Below are positions 12,462 to 24,195 of a stretch of DNA of 64,000 bases, in pieces (the stretch's first letter is position 1; each line of letters starts with the position of its first letter). This DNA comes from Paraferrimonas sedimenticola (GTDB taxonomy: Bacteria > Pseudomonadota > Gammaproteobacteria > Enterobacterales > Shewanellaceae). Under the pieces are notes generated by a model, which had not been told where the DNA came from, did no database searches, and worked only from the letters and a program-made list of their open reading frames with translations. The translations under genes were made by a program, and so were the position numbers. Location: contig NZ_NRIR01000009.1 of the NCBI RefSeq assembly GCF_002282855.1, positions 1-64,000 of the forward strand, written 5' to 3'.

Positions 12462-14735
12462 TTAGCTCGAAGAAGGTGTTTTCTCTGGCGCCTTTTTAGC
12501 GACATACTCTAGGGTTAGCCCTTCATCGTCAACGCCTACATTGACATCACCACCTTGAGTCAGCTCGCCAAATAGGATCTCGTTGGCCAGTGGCTTCTTG
12601 AGGTTTTCCATGACAATCCGAGACATGGGTCTGGCACCCATGGACTTGTCGTAACCTTTTTCTGCAAGCCAGGTTCTGGCTTCATCGCACACGTGCAAGG
12701 TCACTCGTTTGTCGTCCAACTGGGCTTGTAGTTCAACCAAGAACTTGTCCACCACTTTGGCAATCACAGTCATATCAAGATGATTAAACCAAACAATGCC
12801 GTCTAGGCGATTGCGGAATTCCGGGGAGAACACTCGGTTAATTTCACTCAGCGCATCATGAGAGTGGTCTTGCTGCTGGAAGCCTATGGACTTGCGCACC
12901 GTTTCTTGAACACCGGCGTTGGTGGTCATCACTACAATCACGTTGCGAAAATCCACTTTTCGACCGTTGTTATCGGTTAAGGTGCCGTGATCCATCACTT
13001 GCAGTAGCAAGTTGTAAATGTCGGAATGGGCCTTCTCGATTTCGTCGAGTAGCACCACTGAGTGCGGGTTCTTAATCACCGCATCGGTGAGTAAGCCACC
13101 TTGGTCAAAGCCCACATAACCAGGAGGCGCACCAATCAAACGCGACACAGTATGCGACTCCATGTACTCGGACATATCAAAGCGCAGCAGCTCGATGCCC
13201 AGCGCTTTGGCCAGTTGCGAGGTAATCTCCGTTTTACCGACACCGGTGGGCCCTGCAAACAAGAAGCTGCCCACAGGCTTGTCTTCACCGCCCAAGCCTG
13301 AGCGAGACAGTCGAATCGCAGAGGTTAAGCTGTCGATGGCCTTGTCTTGACCAAATACCACCATTTTCAGGTTGCGGTCTAGGTTCTTCAACAGTTCTAC
13401 ATCGGACGCCGACACTGACTTTTCAGGGATCTGCGCCATCTTAGAGATGATGCTCTCAATGTCGTGCTCGCCAATGTTTTTCTTGCGCTTACCTTGCGGT
13501 AACAAGGCCACGCGAGCCCCTGCCTCATCGATAACGTCAATGGCTTTATCGGGCAATTGACGCTCGTTGATGTACTTAGCCGCCAATCGCGCCGCTGCCG
13601 ACATGGCCGATGACGAATATTTAACACCGTGATGCGCCTCGTACTTAGGCTTGAGGCCCATAAGGATTTTGGTGGTCTCGGAGATGCTTGGCTCTTTGAT
13701 ATCCACCTTTTGAAAACGACGAGCCAAGGCGCGATCTTTTTCAAACACGCCCTGATACTCGTGATACGTGGTCGATCCTATGCAGCGCAACTGACCGTTG
13801 GACAACAGAGGTTTTAGTAGATTAGAGGCGTCCATCATGCCGCCAGAAGCCGCACCTGCACCAATAATGGTGTGGATTTCATCGATAAACAGAATCGCGT
13901 GCTTGTCCTGTTGCAGCTGCTTTAACACGCCCTTGAAGCGCTTCTCAAAATCACCTCGATACTTGGTACCGGCCAACAGACCACCCAGGTCTAGCGAATA
14001 AATGATCGCATCTTGCATTACCTCAGGGGCTTCGCCGTGAACGATTCGGTAGGCCAAACCTTCAGCAATCGCAGTTTTACCCACGCCTGCTTCACCCACT
14101 AACAGAGGGTTATTCTTGCGGCGACGACACAGGACCTGAATGCAGCGCTCCATCTCATTGTGACGGCCGATTAGCGGGTCGATGTGACCATCTTTGACCA
14201 GTTGGTTGAGATTGGAGGAGTATTGGCTGAGCGGGTTATCCGCTTCGTTGACTTGAGTCGCTATCTCTTCGTCGGCTTCGGCGTCGTTAGACGGGCTGTC
14301 GTGCTTGGCCACGCCGTGAGAGATGTAATTCACCACATCGAGACGGTTGATGTCGCTGCGGCGCAAGATGTACACCGCCTGACTTTCTTGTTCGCTAAAG
14401 ATGGCCACCAACACGTTGGCGCCATTGACTTCGTTTCGTCCCGAGGATTGGACGTGAAACACAGCGCGTTGCAATACCCGCTGAAAGCCCAGGGTTGGCT
14501 GAGTTTCTCTTTGTGAGTCTTCCGCAGGAATGATTGGCGTTGTCTGTTCGACAAATTCGGTGATTTCTGCCTTTAACTTGGCAATATTCGCCCCACAGGC
14601 ATCGAGCGCTTCTACCGCCTCAGGATTTTCTAGCAATGCTAGCAGCAAGTGCTCTACCGTCATAAATTCATGACGAGCATCGCGCGCCTGTTGAAAAGCC
14701 GCGTTCAAGGTCAGTTCGAGTTCTTTATTTAGCAT
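12462..14735 (-). CDS. clpA: ATP-dependent Clp protease ATP-binding subunit ClpA
   Basis: Hexameric AAA+ unfoldase that feeds ClpP. The 757 residues include the N-terminal double-repeat domain (1-145; start LNKELELTLNAAFQQA). The first AAA module has Walker A GEAGVGKTAIAEG near residue 215. The second has GPTGVGKTEITSQLA near 498. The ClpP-docking loop IGF is in RKSIGFQQQ near 625. It is downstream of clpS by about 35 bases on the same strand, so the two form one unit: ClpS binds the ClpA N-domain and delivers N-degron substrates. Confidence 0.97.
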   Translation of the reverse strand: MLNKELELTLNAAFQQARDARHEFMTVEHLLLALLENPEAVEALDACGANIAKLKAEITEFVEQTTPIIPAEDSQRETQPTLGFQRVLQRAVFHVQSSGRNEVNGANVLVAIFSEQESQAVYILRRSDINRLDVVNYISHGVAKHDSPSNDAEADEEIATQVNEADNPLSQYSSNLNQLVKDGHIDPLIGRHNEMERCIQVLCRRRKNNPLLVGEAGVGKTAIAEGLAYRIVHGEAPEVMQDAIIYSLDLGGLLAGTKYRGDFEKRFKGVLKQLQQDKHAILFIDEIHTIIGAGAASGGMMDASNLLKPLLSNGQLRCIGSTTYHEYQGVFEKDRALARRFQKVDIKEPSISETTKILMGLKPKYEAHHGVKYSSSAMSAAARLAAKYINERQLPDKAIDVIDEAGARVALLPQGKRKKNIGEHDIESIISKMAQIPEKSVSASDVELLKNLDRNLKMVVFGQDKAIDSLTSAIRLSRSGLGGEDKPVGSFLFAGPTGVGKTEITSQLAKALGIELLRFDMSEYMESHTVSRLIGAPPGYVGFDQGGLLTDAVIKNPHSVVLLDEIEKAHSDIYNLLLQVMDHGTLTDNNGRKVDFRNVIVVMTTNAGVQETVRKSIGFQQQDHSHDALSEINRVFSPEFRNRLDGIVWFNHLDMTVIAKVVDKFLVELQAQLDDKRVTLHVCDEARTWLAEKGYDKSMGARPMSRIVMENLKKPLANEILFGELTQGGDVNVGVDDEGLTLEYVAKKAPEKTPSSS

Positions 14736-14770
14736 GGCACCCCCAAGTGTCGCTTATGCATCCGTTGCCG

Positions 14771-15085
14771 CTACCCTTTTTCCACTGAACACAATAAAGG
14801 GTGCTGATTCTCTCTGGCATACTGGTTAATTTGCATAGCTTTTGATTCTGCAACGTCTTTACTATAGACCCCACAGACCGCTTTGCCTTCATTATGAACC
14901 GTAAGCATAAGCTGCACGGCTTGTTCTTCGCTCATGACGAAGAATAAACGCAATATCTCGACAACGAAGTCCATCGGCGTGTAATCATCGTTGTTCAAAA
15001 TAACTTTATACATCGGAGGTGGTGCAAGGACTTCCTTTTCAACAACCAACTCTTTTGCAAAATCAAAGTCGTTCTCTTGGCCCAT
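14771..15085 (-). CDS. clpS: ATP-dependent Clp protease adaptor ClpS
   Basis: 104 residues. ClpS recognises N-terminal Leu, Phe, Trp and Tyr and docks on ClpA. The family core is visible: [16 protein letters not shown] (residues about 24-39), which carries the acidic pair that reads the substrate alpha-amino group, and the histidine in [13 protein letters not shown]. It is divergent from cspD and co-directional with clpA, the standard arrangement. Confidence 0.97.
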   Translation of the reverse strand: MGQENDFDFAKELVVEKEVLAPPPMYKVILNNDDYTPMDFVVEILRLFFVMSEEQAVQLMLTVHNEGKAVCGVYSKDVAESKAMQINQYARENQHPLLCSVEKG

Positions 15086-15274
15086 GGATTTAGCTTAGCC
15101 TCTCATTTTTGGGTTTGCTAATTGGATTGTACCCAATAAATAAATGTTAGAAAGATGTTAATTAATTCTTGACAGATTAAGAACATGCTTACATTCTGGT
15201 ATTTGAGTGATCGATATCAATGAATCGAACTCTCACATAATACTGGGAAGGATAGCGAATAAGGAAGCAGAAGT

Positions 15275-15481
15275 ATGGCAATGGGCACTGTGAAGTGGTT
15301 CAACAACGCCAAAGGTTTTGGTTTTATTTGTCCAGAAGAAGGTGGCGATGATGTGTTTGCACATTATTCAACCATTCAAATGGAAGGCTATCGTACGTTG
15401 AAGGCCGGCCAGCCTGTGAACTACGAAGTCGAGCAAGGACCAAAAGGCATGCATGCCTCTGAGATTAGTCCTGTTAAATAA
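15275..15481 (+). CDS. cspD: Cold-shock-like protein CspD
   Basis: 68-residue cold-shock domain protein. RNP1 KGFGFI and RNP2 VFAHY are present, and the beginning GTVKWFNNAKGFGFICPE matches CspD rather than CspA. In E. coli CspD binds single-stranded DNA and inhibits replication in stationary phase. Divergent from clpS as in enterobacteria. It lacks the short extra C-terminal tail of the E. coli protein. A Shine-Dalgarno AAGGA-like sequence precedes the ATG. Confidence 0.93.
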   Translation: MAMGTVKWFNNAKGFGFICPEEGGDDVFAHYSTIQMEGYRTLKAGQPVNYEVEQGPKGMHASEISPVK

Positions 15482-15482
15482 A

Positions 15483-15507
15483 AATCGATTCGACGAATCG
15501 CTTTTTA
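15483..15507 (+). terminator. Probable terminator of cspD
   Basis: CGATTCG A CGAATCG is a perfect hairpin followed by CTTTTT, a few bases past the cspD stop. Confidence 0.65.
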
Positions 15508-15517
15508 TTTAAAAACT

Positions 15518-15548
15518 GAAAAAGGCAACCGCAAGGTTGCCTTTTTGT
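15518..15548. terminator. Bidirectional terminator between cspD and icd
   Basis: AAAAAGGCAACC GCAA GGTTGCCTTTTT: the stem has a T-run on both strands and can serve cspD rightward and icd leftward. Confidence 0.8.
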
Positions 15549-15569
15549 TTGCTTCTGTCATTGCCGCTT

Positions 15570-15692
15570 TGGCCTGTCATCCCTGTCATCCCCAGCTCTA
15601 CTGGGGATCCATCCAACCGCTAGTGGCCTTTGGTTAGATCCCCTCCTTCGAGGGGATGACGATGGCCAGTTCGCTGGGATGACGGTTTTGTA
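15570..15692. repeat. Intergenic GTCATCCC-type repeat
   Basis: Contains paired elements GTCATCCCCAGC/ACTGGGGAT and ATCCCCTCCTTCGAGGGGATGAC, plus single GTCATCCC and GGGATGAC motifs. It resembles the repeat families at 608-724 and 21081-21256 and fills the gap between cspD and icd. Confidence 0.6.
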
Positions 15693-15715
15693 AACCGATG
15701 CGATGACGTTTCAAC

Positions 15716-16969
15716 TTAGAAGTTGTCGATTATCGCATCGCCAAACTCAGAGCAAGACAGCAAAGTCGCATCGTCCATCAAACGCTCAAAGTCGTAGGTC
15801 ACAGTCTTGGCAGCAATCGCGCCTTCCATGCCTTTAACCACTAGGTCAGCGGCTTCGGTCCAACCCAAGTGACGCAGCATCATTTCCGCAGACAGGATAA
15901 GCGAACCTGGGTTTACTTTGTCCTGACCGGCGTACTTAGGCGCAGTACCGTGAGTCGCTTCGAACAGAGCCACACCGTCACCGATGTTAGCGCCTGGTGC
16001 GATACCGATACCACCAACTTGAGCCGCTAGCGCATCAGAGATGTAGTCACCGTTAAGGTTCATGGTAGCAATCACGTCGTACTCAGCAGGACGAAGTAGG
16101 ATTTGCTGCAAGAAAGCATCAGCAATCACGTCTTTAACAACGATAGTCTTGCCGGTTTTTGGATTCTTGAAGGTACACCATGGACCGCCTTCTAGAAGCT
16201 CAGCGCCAAACTCTTTTTGAGCCAGCTCGTAGCCCCAGTCTTTAAAGGCACCTTCGGTAAACTTCATGATGTTACCCTTGTGTACCAGAGTCAGACTGTC
16301 GCGATCGTTGTCGATACAGTACTGAATGGCAGAGCGAACCAAACGCTCGGTACCTTCTTTAGATACTGGTTTAATGCCGATACCACAGTCTTTATCGAAA
16401 CGGATTTTGGTAGCGCCCATTTCGCTTTTCAAGAAATCGATAACTTTATCGGCTTCGGCAGTACCGCCTTGGAATTCAACACCTGCATAGATGTCTTCCG
16501 AGTTTTCGCGGAAGATAACCATGTCGGTTAGCTCAGGTTGCTTAAGTGGGCTTGGGGTACCTTTGTAGTAGCGTACTGGACGCAAACAAACGTACAGGTC
16601 TAGCTCTTGACGCAGGGCTACGTTCAAAGAGCGAATACCGCCGCCAACAGGCGTAGTCAGAGGACCTTTAATTGCAACACAGTACTCTTTAACCGCAGTC
16701 AGAGTTTCTTGTGGCAACCAAGTGTCTGCACCGTAAACTTGAGTGGCTTTCTCACCAGAGTAAACTTCCATCCAGTGGATTTTACGCTCGCCGTTGTAGC
16801 TGCGCTTAACCGCTTCGTCGATCACTTTGATCATTGGAGGGGTAACATCAACACCGATACCATCGCCTTCGATGAAAGGAATGATAGGGTTGTTTGGTAC
16901 GTTCAAACGGTTGTCCGCGTCTAAGGTAATCGCCTGACCTTCGCTTGGTACGACTAGCTTACTTTCCAT
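15716..16969 (-). CDS. icd: Isocitrate dehydrogenase (NADP+)
   Basis: TCA-cycle enzyme producing 2-oxoglutarate. The substrate serine segment [12 protein letters not shown] is present, followed by [12 protein letters not shown] and the C-terminal nucleotide site [11 protein letters not shown]. The frame is open to 17014. I start at the ATG at 16969 because AAGGAG sits 7 bases upstream, giving 417 residues, one more than E. coli. It is divergent from rluE over about 240 bases that contain a 14-base perfect palindrome. Confidence 0.97.
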   Translation of the reverse strand: MESKLVVPSEGQAITLDADNRLNVPNNPIIPFIEGDGIGVDVTPPMIKVIDEAVKRSYNGERKIHWMEVYSGEKATQVYGADTWLPQETLTAVKEYCVAIKGPLTTPVGGGIRSLNVALRQELDLYVCLRPVRYYKGTPSPLKQPELTDMVIFRENSEDIYAGVEFQGGTAEADKVIDFLKSEMGATKIRFDKDCGIGIKPVSKEGTERLVRSAIQYCIDNDRDSLTLVHKGNIMKFTEGAFKDWGYELAQKEFGAELLEGGPWCTFKNPKTGKTIVVKDVIADAFLQQILLRPAEYDVIATMNLNGDYISDALAAQVGGIGIAPGANIGDGVALFEATHGTAPKYAGQDKVNPGSLILSAEMMLRHLGWTEAADLVVKGMEGAIAAKTVTYDFERLMDDATLLSCSEFGDAIIDNF

Positions 16970-17104
16970 TGTGTTCTCCTTATTTCCCAGGTCTACTGAT
17001 GCGACTTGGATCACAGTCTGGCCACACTATAGAGCATATGAGTAACGCTTGGAAACGCCTGTTCGCTGAAATTTTCAACAATCAGTGGTTAAAAACTGAC
17101 ATTT

Positions 17105-17118
17105 TTGTCATATGACAA
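17105..17118. promoter_or_regulatory. Perfect 14-bp palindrome upstream of icd and rluE
   Basis: TTGTCATATGACAA is perfectly self-complementary, a shape expected of a dimeric repressor operator such as a GntR-type site. It is about 136 bases before the icd start and 89 bases before rluE. I cannot name the regulator. Confidence 0.4.
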
Positions 17119-17206
17119 TTAAGGAGTCGTCTGTTTTGCTACTCACACCCGCCAAATTTACATAGAATCGAGCCACTAGCCGTGCACTTGTATCAATGAG
17201 AAGTCG

Positions 17207-17875
17207 ATGAGTCGTTTTTTAAGTCGAGATAAGCGTTCAACCAAGGATAAGCGAAGCAACGCCGAGTCCAAACGCCGCCCTGCTCGACGCAGCCCGTCTA
17301 AAGGACAAAAGCCCAGCGGCCCAAGTCAGGTGGTACTGTTTAACAAACCCTTTGACGTACTTAGTCAGTTCAGCGACGAGCAGGGCCGTCAGACTCTCAA
17401 AGACTTTGTGCCAATTGCCAACGTTTATCCCGCCGGCCGCTTAGACAGAGATAGCGAAGGCCTAATGCTGTTGACCAATGACGGTCGACTGCAGGCCAAA
17501 TTAACCCAACCAGGCAAAAAGACTTGGAAGACCTATTGGGTGCAAGTCGAAGGCGCCCCTACTGCAGACGATCTGCAAAAGCTCATCGATGGAGTTGAGC
17601 TCAAAGACGGCCCCACCCTGCCGGCTCGCGTGAAATTGATCAGCGAGCCCAAAATCTGGCCGCGAAATCCGCCAATTCGCGAGCGCCAATCCATTCCCAC
17701 TAGCTGGTTAGCCATTAGCATCTGCGAAGGGCGCAACCGCCAGGTTAGACGCATGACCGCCCACATAGGCTTTCCCACGCTACGCCTGATTCGCGCTCAA
17801 ATCGGCCAGTACAAACTTGGCGATCTAGCCAACGGTGAATATCGCGTTCTGCCGACCTCGGAATCCAAAGGCTAG
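17207..17875 (+). CDS. rluE: 23S rRNA pseudouridine(2457) synthase
   Basis: RsuA-family pseudouridine synthase without an S4 domain, as in RluE. A basic low-complexity N-terminus (about residues 1-40; many Arg, Lys, Ser) precedes the catalytic core. The catalytic aspartate is in [18 protein letters not shown] (about residue 83). RNRQVRRM near 180 is the second family signature. 222 residues. It is divergent from icd and upstream of mnmA, as in Shewanella and E. coli neighbourhoods, so it probably starts a transcript carrying mnmA, hflD and purB. Confidence 0.92.
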   Translation: MSRFLSRDKRSTKDKRSNAESKRRPARRSPSKGQKPSGPSQVVLFNKPFDVLSQFSDEQGRQTLKDFVPIANVYPAGRLDRDSEGLMLLTNDGRLQAKLTQPGKKTWKTYWVQVEGAPTADDLQKLIDGVELKDGPTLPARVKLISEPKIWPRNPPIRERQSIPTSWLAISICEGRNRQVRRMTAHIGFPTLRLIRAQIGQYKLGDLANGEYRVLPTSESKG

Positions 17876-17949
17876 CGGGTCTAGCCCTTGGCTTGGGTGC
17901 CGTGGTAGAATGTGCGCCCTCAAATTTTGGTTCAACGATTCTGGAATCT

Positions 17950-19053
17950 ATGTCGTCAAACTCTGATATTAAAGTCATTGTCGGAATGTCCGGCGGTGTT
18001 GACTCATCTGTATCTGCCTACTTGTTGCAACAACAGGGCTACCAAGTCGAAGGTCTGTTCATGAAGAACTGGGAAGAAGACGACACGGATGAATACTGCG
18101 CCGCCGCAGAAGACTTGGCCGACGCTCAAGCGGTTTGCGACAAGCTAGGTATCGAATTGCACACGGTAAACTTTGCCGCCGAGTATTGGGACAATGTGTT
18201 TGAGTACTTTTTACAAGAGTACAAAGCCGGTCGTACCCCAAACCCGGACATCATGTGCAACAAGGAAATCAAATTTAAAGCCTTCTTGGAATTCGCTGCA
18301 GAAGCCCTCGGCGCTGACTACATCGCCACCGGCCACTATGTGCGTCGTCGCGAGCAAGACGGTCAATTCCAAATGTTGCGCGGCTTGGACGGCAACAAAG
18401 ACCAAAGCTACTTCTTGTACACCCTAAGCCACGAGCACGTCGCTCAAACGCTGTTTCCTGTGGGTGAGCTTGAGAAGCCAGAAGTACGCGCCATTGCCGA
18501 CAAGCTAGGCTTGATCACCGCGGACAAAAAAGACAGCACGGGTATCTGTTTCATCGGCGAACGCAAGTTCACCGACTTCTTAAAGCAGTACCTGCCTGCT
18601 CAACCTGGTCCAATTGTCACGGTTGATGGCGAAACCATTGGTGAGCACCAAGGTCTGATGTACCACACCCTAGGCCAACGCAAAGGCTTAGGCATTGGCG
18701 GTCTGAAAGATGCGGGCGAAGCCCCTTGGTACGTGGTGGATAAAGACATGGACAACAATCATCTGATCGTTGGACAAGGCGCCAACCACCCTCGCCTGAT
18801 GTCTGTGGGCATGATGGTCAATCAACTGCACTGGGTTAACCGCGATGCCATTGAAAATGGCGCCGTGCTTTCGGTGAAAACTCGCTATCGCCAAAAAGAC
18901 GTGCCTTGTCGCGTGGAAGTGGTATCTGATGACACCATTAAGGTACACTTCGACAGCCCTGTAGCGGCAGTGACCCCAGGTCAATCGGCTGTGTTTTACA
19001 AAGACGAAGTTTGTTTGGGCGGCGGCATAATCGACAGCCTCATCAAGGAATAA
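17950..19053 (+). CDS. mnmA: tRNA 2-thiouridylase MnmA
   Basis: Makes s2U34 in tRNA-Lys, -Glu and -Gln. The PP-loop [12 protein letters not shown] is at the N-terminus. The catalytic cysteines are in [12 protein letters not shown] (about residue 100) and [12 protein letters not shown] (about residue 200). The frame is open from 17893, but the ATG at 17950 gives 367 residues, matching the family (368 in E. coli). It is followed 4 bases later by hflD. Confidence 0.96.
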   Translation: MSSNSDIKVIVGMSGGVDSSVSAYLLQQQGYQVEGLFMKNWEEDDTDEYCAAAEDLADAQAVCDKLGIELHTVNFAAEYWDNVFEYFLQEYKAGRTPNPDIMCNKEIKFKAFLEFAAEALGADYIATGHYVRRREQDGQFQMLRGLDGNKDQSYFLYTLSHEHVAQTLFPVGELEKPEVRAIADKLGLITADKKDSTGICFIGERKFTDFLKQYLPAQPGPIVTVDGETIGEHQGLMYHTLGQRKGLGIGGLKDAGEAPWYVVDKDMDNNHLIVGQGANHPRLMSVGMMVNQLHWVNRDAIENGAVLSVKTRYRQKDVPCRVEVVSDDTIKVHFDSPVAAVTPGQSAVFYKDEVCLGGGIIDSLIKE

Positions 19054-19057
19054 AGGC

Positions 19058-21071
<2,014 letters not shown>

Positions 21072-21080
21072 GCTTTTCGT

Positions 21081-21256
21081 TCGTCATTCCCGCGGTCCCA
21101 GCTCGTCATTCCCGCGGCCTTCAGCTTGTCATTCCCGCGAAAGCGGGAATCTAGCCAGTTGCTATTAGCCGCTAGGTAGATTCCCAATCGAGTTGGGAAT
21201 GACGGTAGTCACTGCGTCAGGAATGACGGTAGTCGCCAAGTTAGCAATGACGATAG
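21081..21256. repeat. Cluster of GTCATTCCCGCG dispersed repeats
   Basis: Three forward GTCATTCCCGCGG/GCGAAAG units are followed by GCGGGAATC, GATTCCCAATC/GTTGGGAATGAC, and then several degraded GGAATGACGGTAGTC copies. Together they form inverted pairs able to fold after the purB stop. This is the same family as 608-724 (ATTCCCAG...GGGAATGAC). Confidence 0.75.
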
Positions 21257-21260
21257 AATC

Positions 21261-21291
21261 AAAAAAGCCCTCGCAACTGCGAGGGCTTTTT
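21261..21291. terminator. Bidirectional terminator between purB and the DUF4826 gene
   Basis: AAAAAAGCCCTCGCA A CTGCGAGGGCTTTTT, with A/T runs on both sides. It serves convergent genes on either side. Confidence 0.85.
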
Positions 21292-21310
21292 AATGAATGC
21301 AATCAAACTA

Positions 21311-21745
21311 TTAAGCGGTTTCGTTAGTCCACACTTTCTCATCTTCGTACAGCTCGTACAATCCCTGTGCTCGAGATACCAGCAACTGAGCGAACTGAGC
21401 TTGGGTTGGATCTTTCACAGCGCCACTGTCTACCAAGTTTTGCGCCTTAAGCTGCCACTGCAAGGAGAAGTAACGCATGGCTTCACGTGCGTCCTGCGCC
21501 GCTTTTACTTCAACGCAGTCAGTTGGCACATCACCTGAGATCACCCAATAGTCGCCTTTTGGTGCGCTGGCTTTTAGCTTCCACACGGCAACTAGCGGTG
21601 CCAAAAACCGGCTTTCGTCGACTTTGACTGTATCGGGAACAATGCCCTTTTCGGCGAGGAAACGGTTGGCTTTTTGAAATTGTTCGCGGGCCCATTGAGC
21701 TTCTTGTTCGGCATTTTCAATGCTAGGGGTGTTTTCTTGAGTCAT
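21311..21745 (-). CDS. DUF4826-type small acidic protein
   Basis: 144 residues from the ATG at 21745, which follows GGTAAG-like purines; the frame is open to 21805, but the extension looks non-coding. No signal peptide or membrane segment is seen. The middle part (FLAEKGIVPDTVKVDESRF, then FLAPLVAVWKLKA and GDYWVISGDVPTDCV) looks like the DUF4826 family of Shewanella-type bacteria, which has no known function. Helical C-terminus. It is isolated between a terminator and the divergent dehydrogenase gene. Confidence 0.65.
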   Translation of the reverse strand: MTQENTPSIENAEQEAQWAREQFQKANRFLAEKGIVPDTVKVDESRFLAPLVAVWKLKASAPKGDYWVISGDVPTDCVEVKAAQDAREAMRYFSLQWQLKAQNLVDSGAVKDPTQAQFAQLLVSRAQGLYELYEDEKVWTNETA

Positions 21746-22045
21746 TTTTTTCTTACCACCTGAAAATCGTCTAGCCACTCTACTTGCCGAAATCCACAAT
21801 GGCAATAGTCTGATTACAAACTGACCTACTCCGCTCGAGCCCAGTGTTAATGGGCTAACTGGTAAGAGTGCCCTTCTTCAAAAGTTTTGGGTAGAATCCG
21901 CAGCGGAAAGAAAAATTGCCAACTTGATCACACTTTTTTACGCCCTAAGGATTGGGCTAGTTCGGCGGCTTTGATAAGGTTGCCGCAAATCAATGAGAAA
22001 GCCGCAGTTAAAGACGGCTCAAAGCAGAAATTTGGAGACTAACTA

Positions 22046-23086
22046 GTGACAGTTTTTAATCACGTGTCCTTCGACAACCACGAGCAATTGGTATTTTGTC
22101 AGGACCCAGAAACTGGGCTTCGCGCTATTATTGCCGTGCACGATACTACCCTAGGTCCAGCCGTGGGTGGTTGTCGCATGTGGAACTACGAGTCCGACGA
22201 AGAGGCCATTAACGACGTACTGCGCTTGAGCCGCGGTATGACTTACAAGAACGCACTAGCTGGCTTGGATTTTGGTGGTGGTAAGTCAGTAATCATGGCT
22301 GACCCTCGCACCAAAGATCGCGAAGCCCTGTTTCGCGCTTTTGGTCGCGCCGTTCACAAACTTGGCGGTTCTTACTACTCAGCAGAAGACGTAGGCGTTA
22401 CCACCAAAGACATTATGATTGCCCACCAAGAGACTCCGTACATGGCGGGTCTAGAAGGCAAATCTGGTGACCCATCGCCATTTACCGCTTACGGTACCTA
22501 CATGGGCATTAAAGCCGCCGTAGAACATCACCTGGGCCATAAAGACCTAAAAGGTCTGAAGGTATCAGTACAAGGTGTTGGCCACGTAGGCTACTACTTA
22601 TGCCGCCACTTACACGAAGCCGGTGCTGAGCTTATCGTAACCGACATCAACACCGAATCTCTTGACCGCGTGGCTACCGAGTTTGGTGCTAAAGTGGTGG
22701 GTCTGGATGAAATCTACGCTCAAGACGTTGACGTTTATGCCCCTTGTGCGCTGGGTGCGACCATTAACGACACCACAATTCCGCAAATCAAAGCCAAAGT
22801 TATCGCCGGTTGTGCCAACAACCAGTTGGCCGAAAAACGTCACGACGAAGTTCTGAAGAATCTGGGCATCCTGTATGCCCCGGATTACGTGATCAACGCA
22901 GGCGGTATCATCAACGTATACTTTGAGCGCGATTACTGTGCCGATAAATCTAAAGCCAAGGTCGCTGAAATCTACAACACTTTGACTAAGATTTTCGACC
23001 AAGCCAAAGCCGAAAACCGTCCTACCGGTGAAGTGGCTGATGAAATGGCTCGCAGCATCATTGCTGACGCCCGTGCCAACGGCTAA
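22046..23086 (+). CDS. Leucine dehydrogenase (Glu/Leu/Phe/Val dehydrogenase family)
   Basis: NAD-dependent deamination of branched-chain amino acids to 2-oxo acids. The glycine-rich catalytic segment GLDFGGGKSVIM holds the lysine near residue 80. The Rossmann motif VQGVGHVGYYLC is near 180, followed by IVTDIN. 346 residues fits leucine dehydrogenase better than glutamate dehydrogenase (about 450). It starts at GTG (22046) with GGAG 9 bases upstream. Phenylalanine or valine preference cannot be excluded. It probably supplies carbon from peptides together with ald. Confidence 0.88.
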   Translation: MTVFNHVSFDNHEQLVFCQDPETGLRAIIAVHDTTLGPAVGGCRMWNYESDEEAINDVLRLSRGMTYKNALAGLDFGGGKSVIMADPRTKDREALFRAFGRAVHKLGGSYYSAEDVGVTTKDIMIAHQETPYMAGLEGKSGDPSPFTAYGTYMGIKAAVEHHLGHKDLKGLKVSVQGVGHVGYYLCRHLHEAGAELIVTDINTESLDRVATEFGAKVVGLDEIYAQDVDVYAPCALGATINDTTIPQIKAKVIAGCANNQLAEKRHDEVLKNLGILYAPDYVINAGGIINVYFERDYCADKSKAKVAEIYNTLTKIFDQAKAENRPTGEVADEMARSIIADARANG

Positions 23087-23218
23087 TTAGCCCATTAATG
23101 GCGGTCGCAACAGCGGCCGCTATTCAGCTTCAAATTCCCCGACAAAGATTTGCACCTAAGTCCGATTAGCGCTAGGCTTACACACCTTTTTTTATCCCCA
23201 GCAGTACGAGTAGTTCGC

Positions 23219-23677
23219 ATGTCCGCTTTATCTCAGTCTCAAATCCGCACTTGGCTTGAAGAATTACAGGTTGAATACACCTTGTGTGACCAATGCGACG
23301 GACTGCACATCAAGCTTTTGACCGAACAGGCCGGCGTCTACGATTGCAAAGTCGAATTGATGGATGGGGATTTGTATTGGGTAGCGGCCTTTGAAGTGGC
23401 ACCGGTTGACTTGTTTCAGCTGCAAGCCAGTTTAGCCAGCATGAGCATGAACTACCCAGAACTGAAGTTCTTCATTGAAATGGACAACAGTGAACTGCCG
23501 CGCCTATTGGCGATGCATACTCTGTTTACCCAAACTGGAATTTCTCAAGAGCAGTTCGAACACTGGCTCAATCGCCTTACTCGACAAACCAGCCTACTCT
23601 CTCAAGAGTTAAGCGGCGAAGAGCAATCCGCTGAAGAGCAAGAAATGCTCTCGGTCAGCGTTACTATGCTTCATTAA
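23219..23677 (+). CDS. YbjN-like protein
   Basis: 152 residues from the ATG at 23219; the frame is open to 23150, but the extension reads through likely promoter sequence. It has the alpha/beta arrangement of the YbjN / secretion-chaperone-like fold: a short helix (SQIRTWLEELQVEYTL), then strands (GLHIKLLTEQ, YDCKVELMDGDLYWVAAFEV), then a helix, strand and helix. The acidic tail (SGEEQSAEEQE) is low complexity. Function unknown. It lies 130 bases behind the dehydrogenase and may have its own promoter. Confidence 0.55.
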   Translation: MSALSQSQIRTWLEELQVEYTLCDQCDGLHIKLLTEQAGVYDCKVELMDGDLYWVAAFEVAPVDLFQLQASLASMSMNYPELKFFIEMDNSELPRLLAMHTLFTQTGISQEQFEHWLNRLTRQTSLLSQELSGEEQSAEEQEMLSVSVTMLH

Positions 23678-23720
23678 GCTCCATTAGGCTTCACTAGCCG
23701 ATTACGCGCGAGTGTTCAGT

Positions 23721-24140
23721 TTAATCATTAGAAGCATTGAGCTTAGCCAGTAAAAGAGTGAGCTGTTCGCGCTCCTGCTCGGTCAACTTCTGAGTTAAAC
23801 CATCTTCGACTTTTTGAGCTTCTAAAATCAGGTCTTGTTCGATGGCTTGGCCACAGTCGGTCAGGAAGATACGCAGTATGCGGCGATTGTCCGGCTCTTG
23901 GCGGCGCTCAATCAAGCCCAACTTTTGCAACTGATCTAGCATTCGAGTGATGGTATAGGCTTGTACATTGCACTTAGCGGCGAGTTCAGTTTGGGTCAGG
24001 CCCTGCTGTTGCCAAAGCACAAACAACACTGGCCATAAGCGCGCATCTAACTGATAGCGCTCCAGCTGTTCGTCCAACGACTGCACCAACTTACCATTGA
24101 GCAAGCCGACCTGATAAACCAGACTATCTCGCTGCTGCAT
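23721..24140 (-). CDS. MarR-family transcriptional regulator
   Basis: 139 residues with the winged-helix core. LTQTELAAKCNVQAYTITRMLDQLQKLG (key part CNVQAYTITRML) is the recognition helix region near residues 50-77. RRQEPDNRRILRIFLTDCG is the wing with the conserved DxR. The N- and C-terminal helices form the dimer. It is transcribed in the same direction as ydiJ, 55 bases downstream of it, so it may be cotranscribed with and act on that gene. The ligand is unknown. Confidence 0.88.
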   Translation of the reverse strand: MQQRDSLVYQVGLLNGKLVQSLDEQLERYQLDARLWPVLFVLWQQQGLTQTELAAKCNVQAYTITRMLDQLQKLGLIERRQEPDNRRILRIFLTDCGQAIEQDLILEAQKVEDGLTQKLTEQEREQLTLLLAKLNASND

Positions 24141-24195
24141 AACCCAACCCTTTTACTGCTTCGTTAGCTCCATACTAGCAGCTCAGGGCGGGTTG

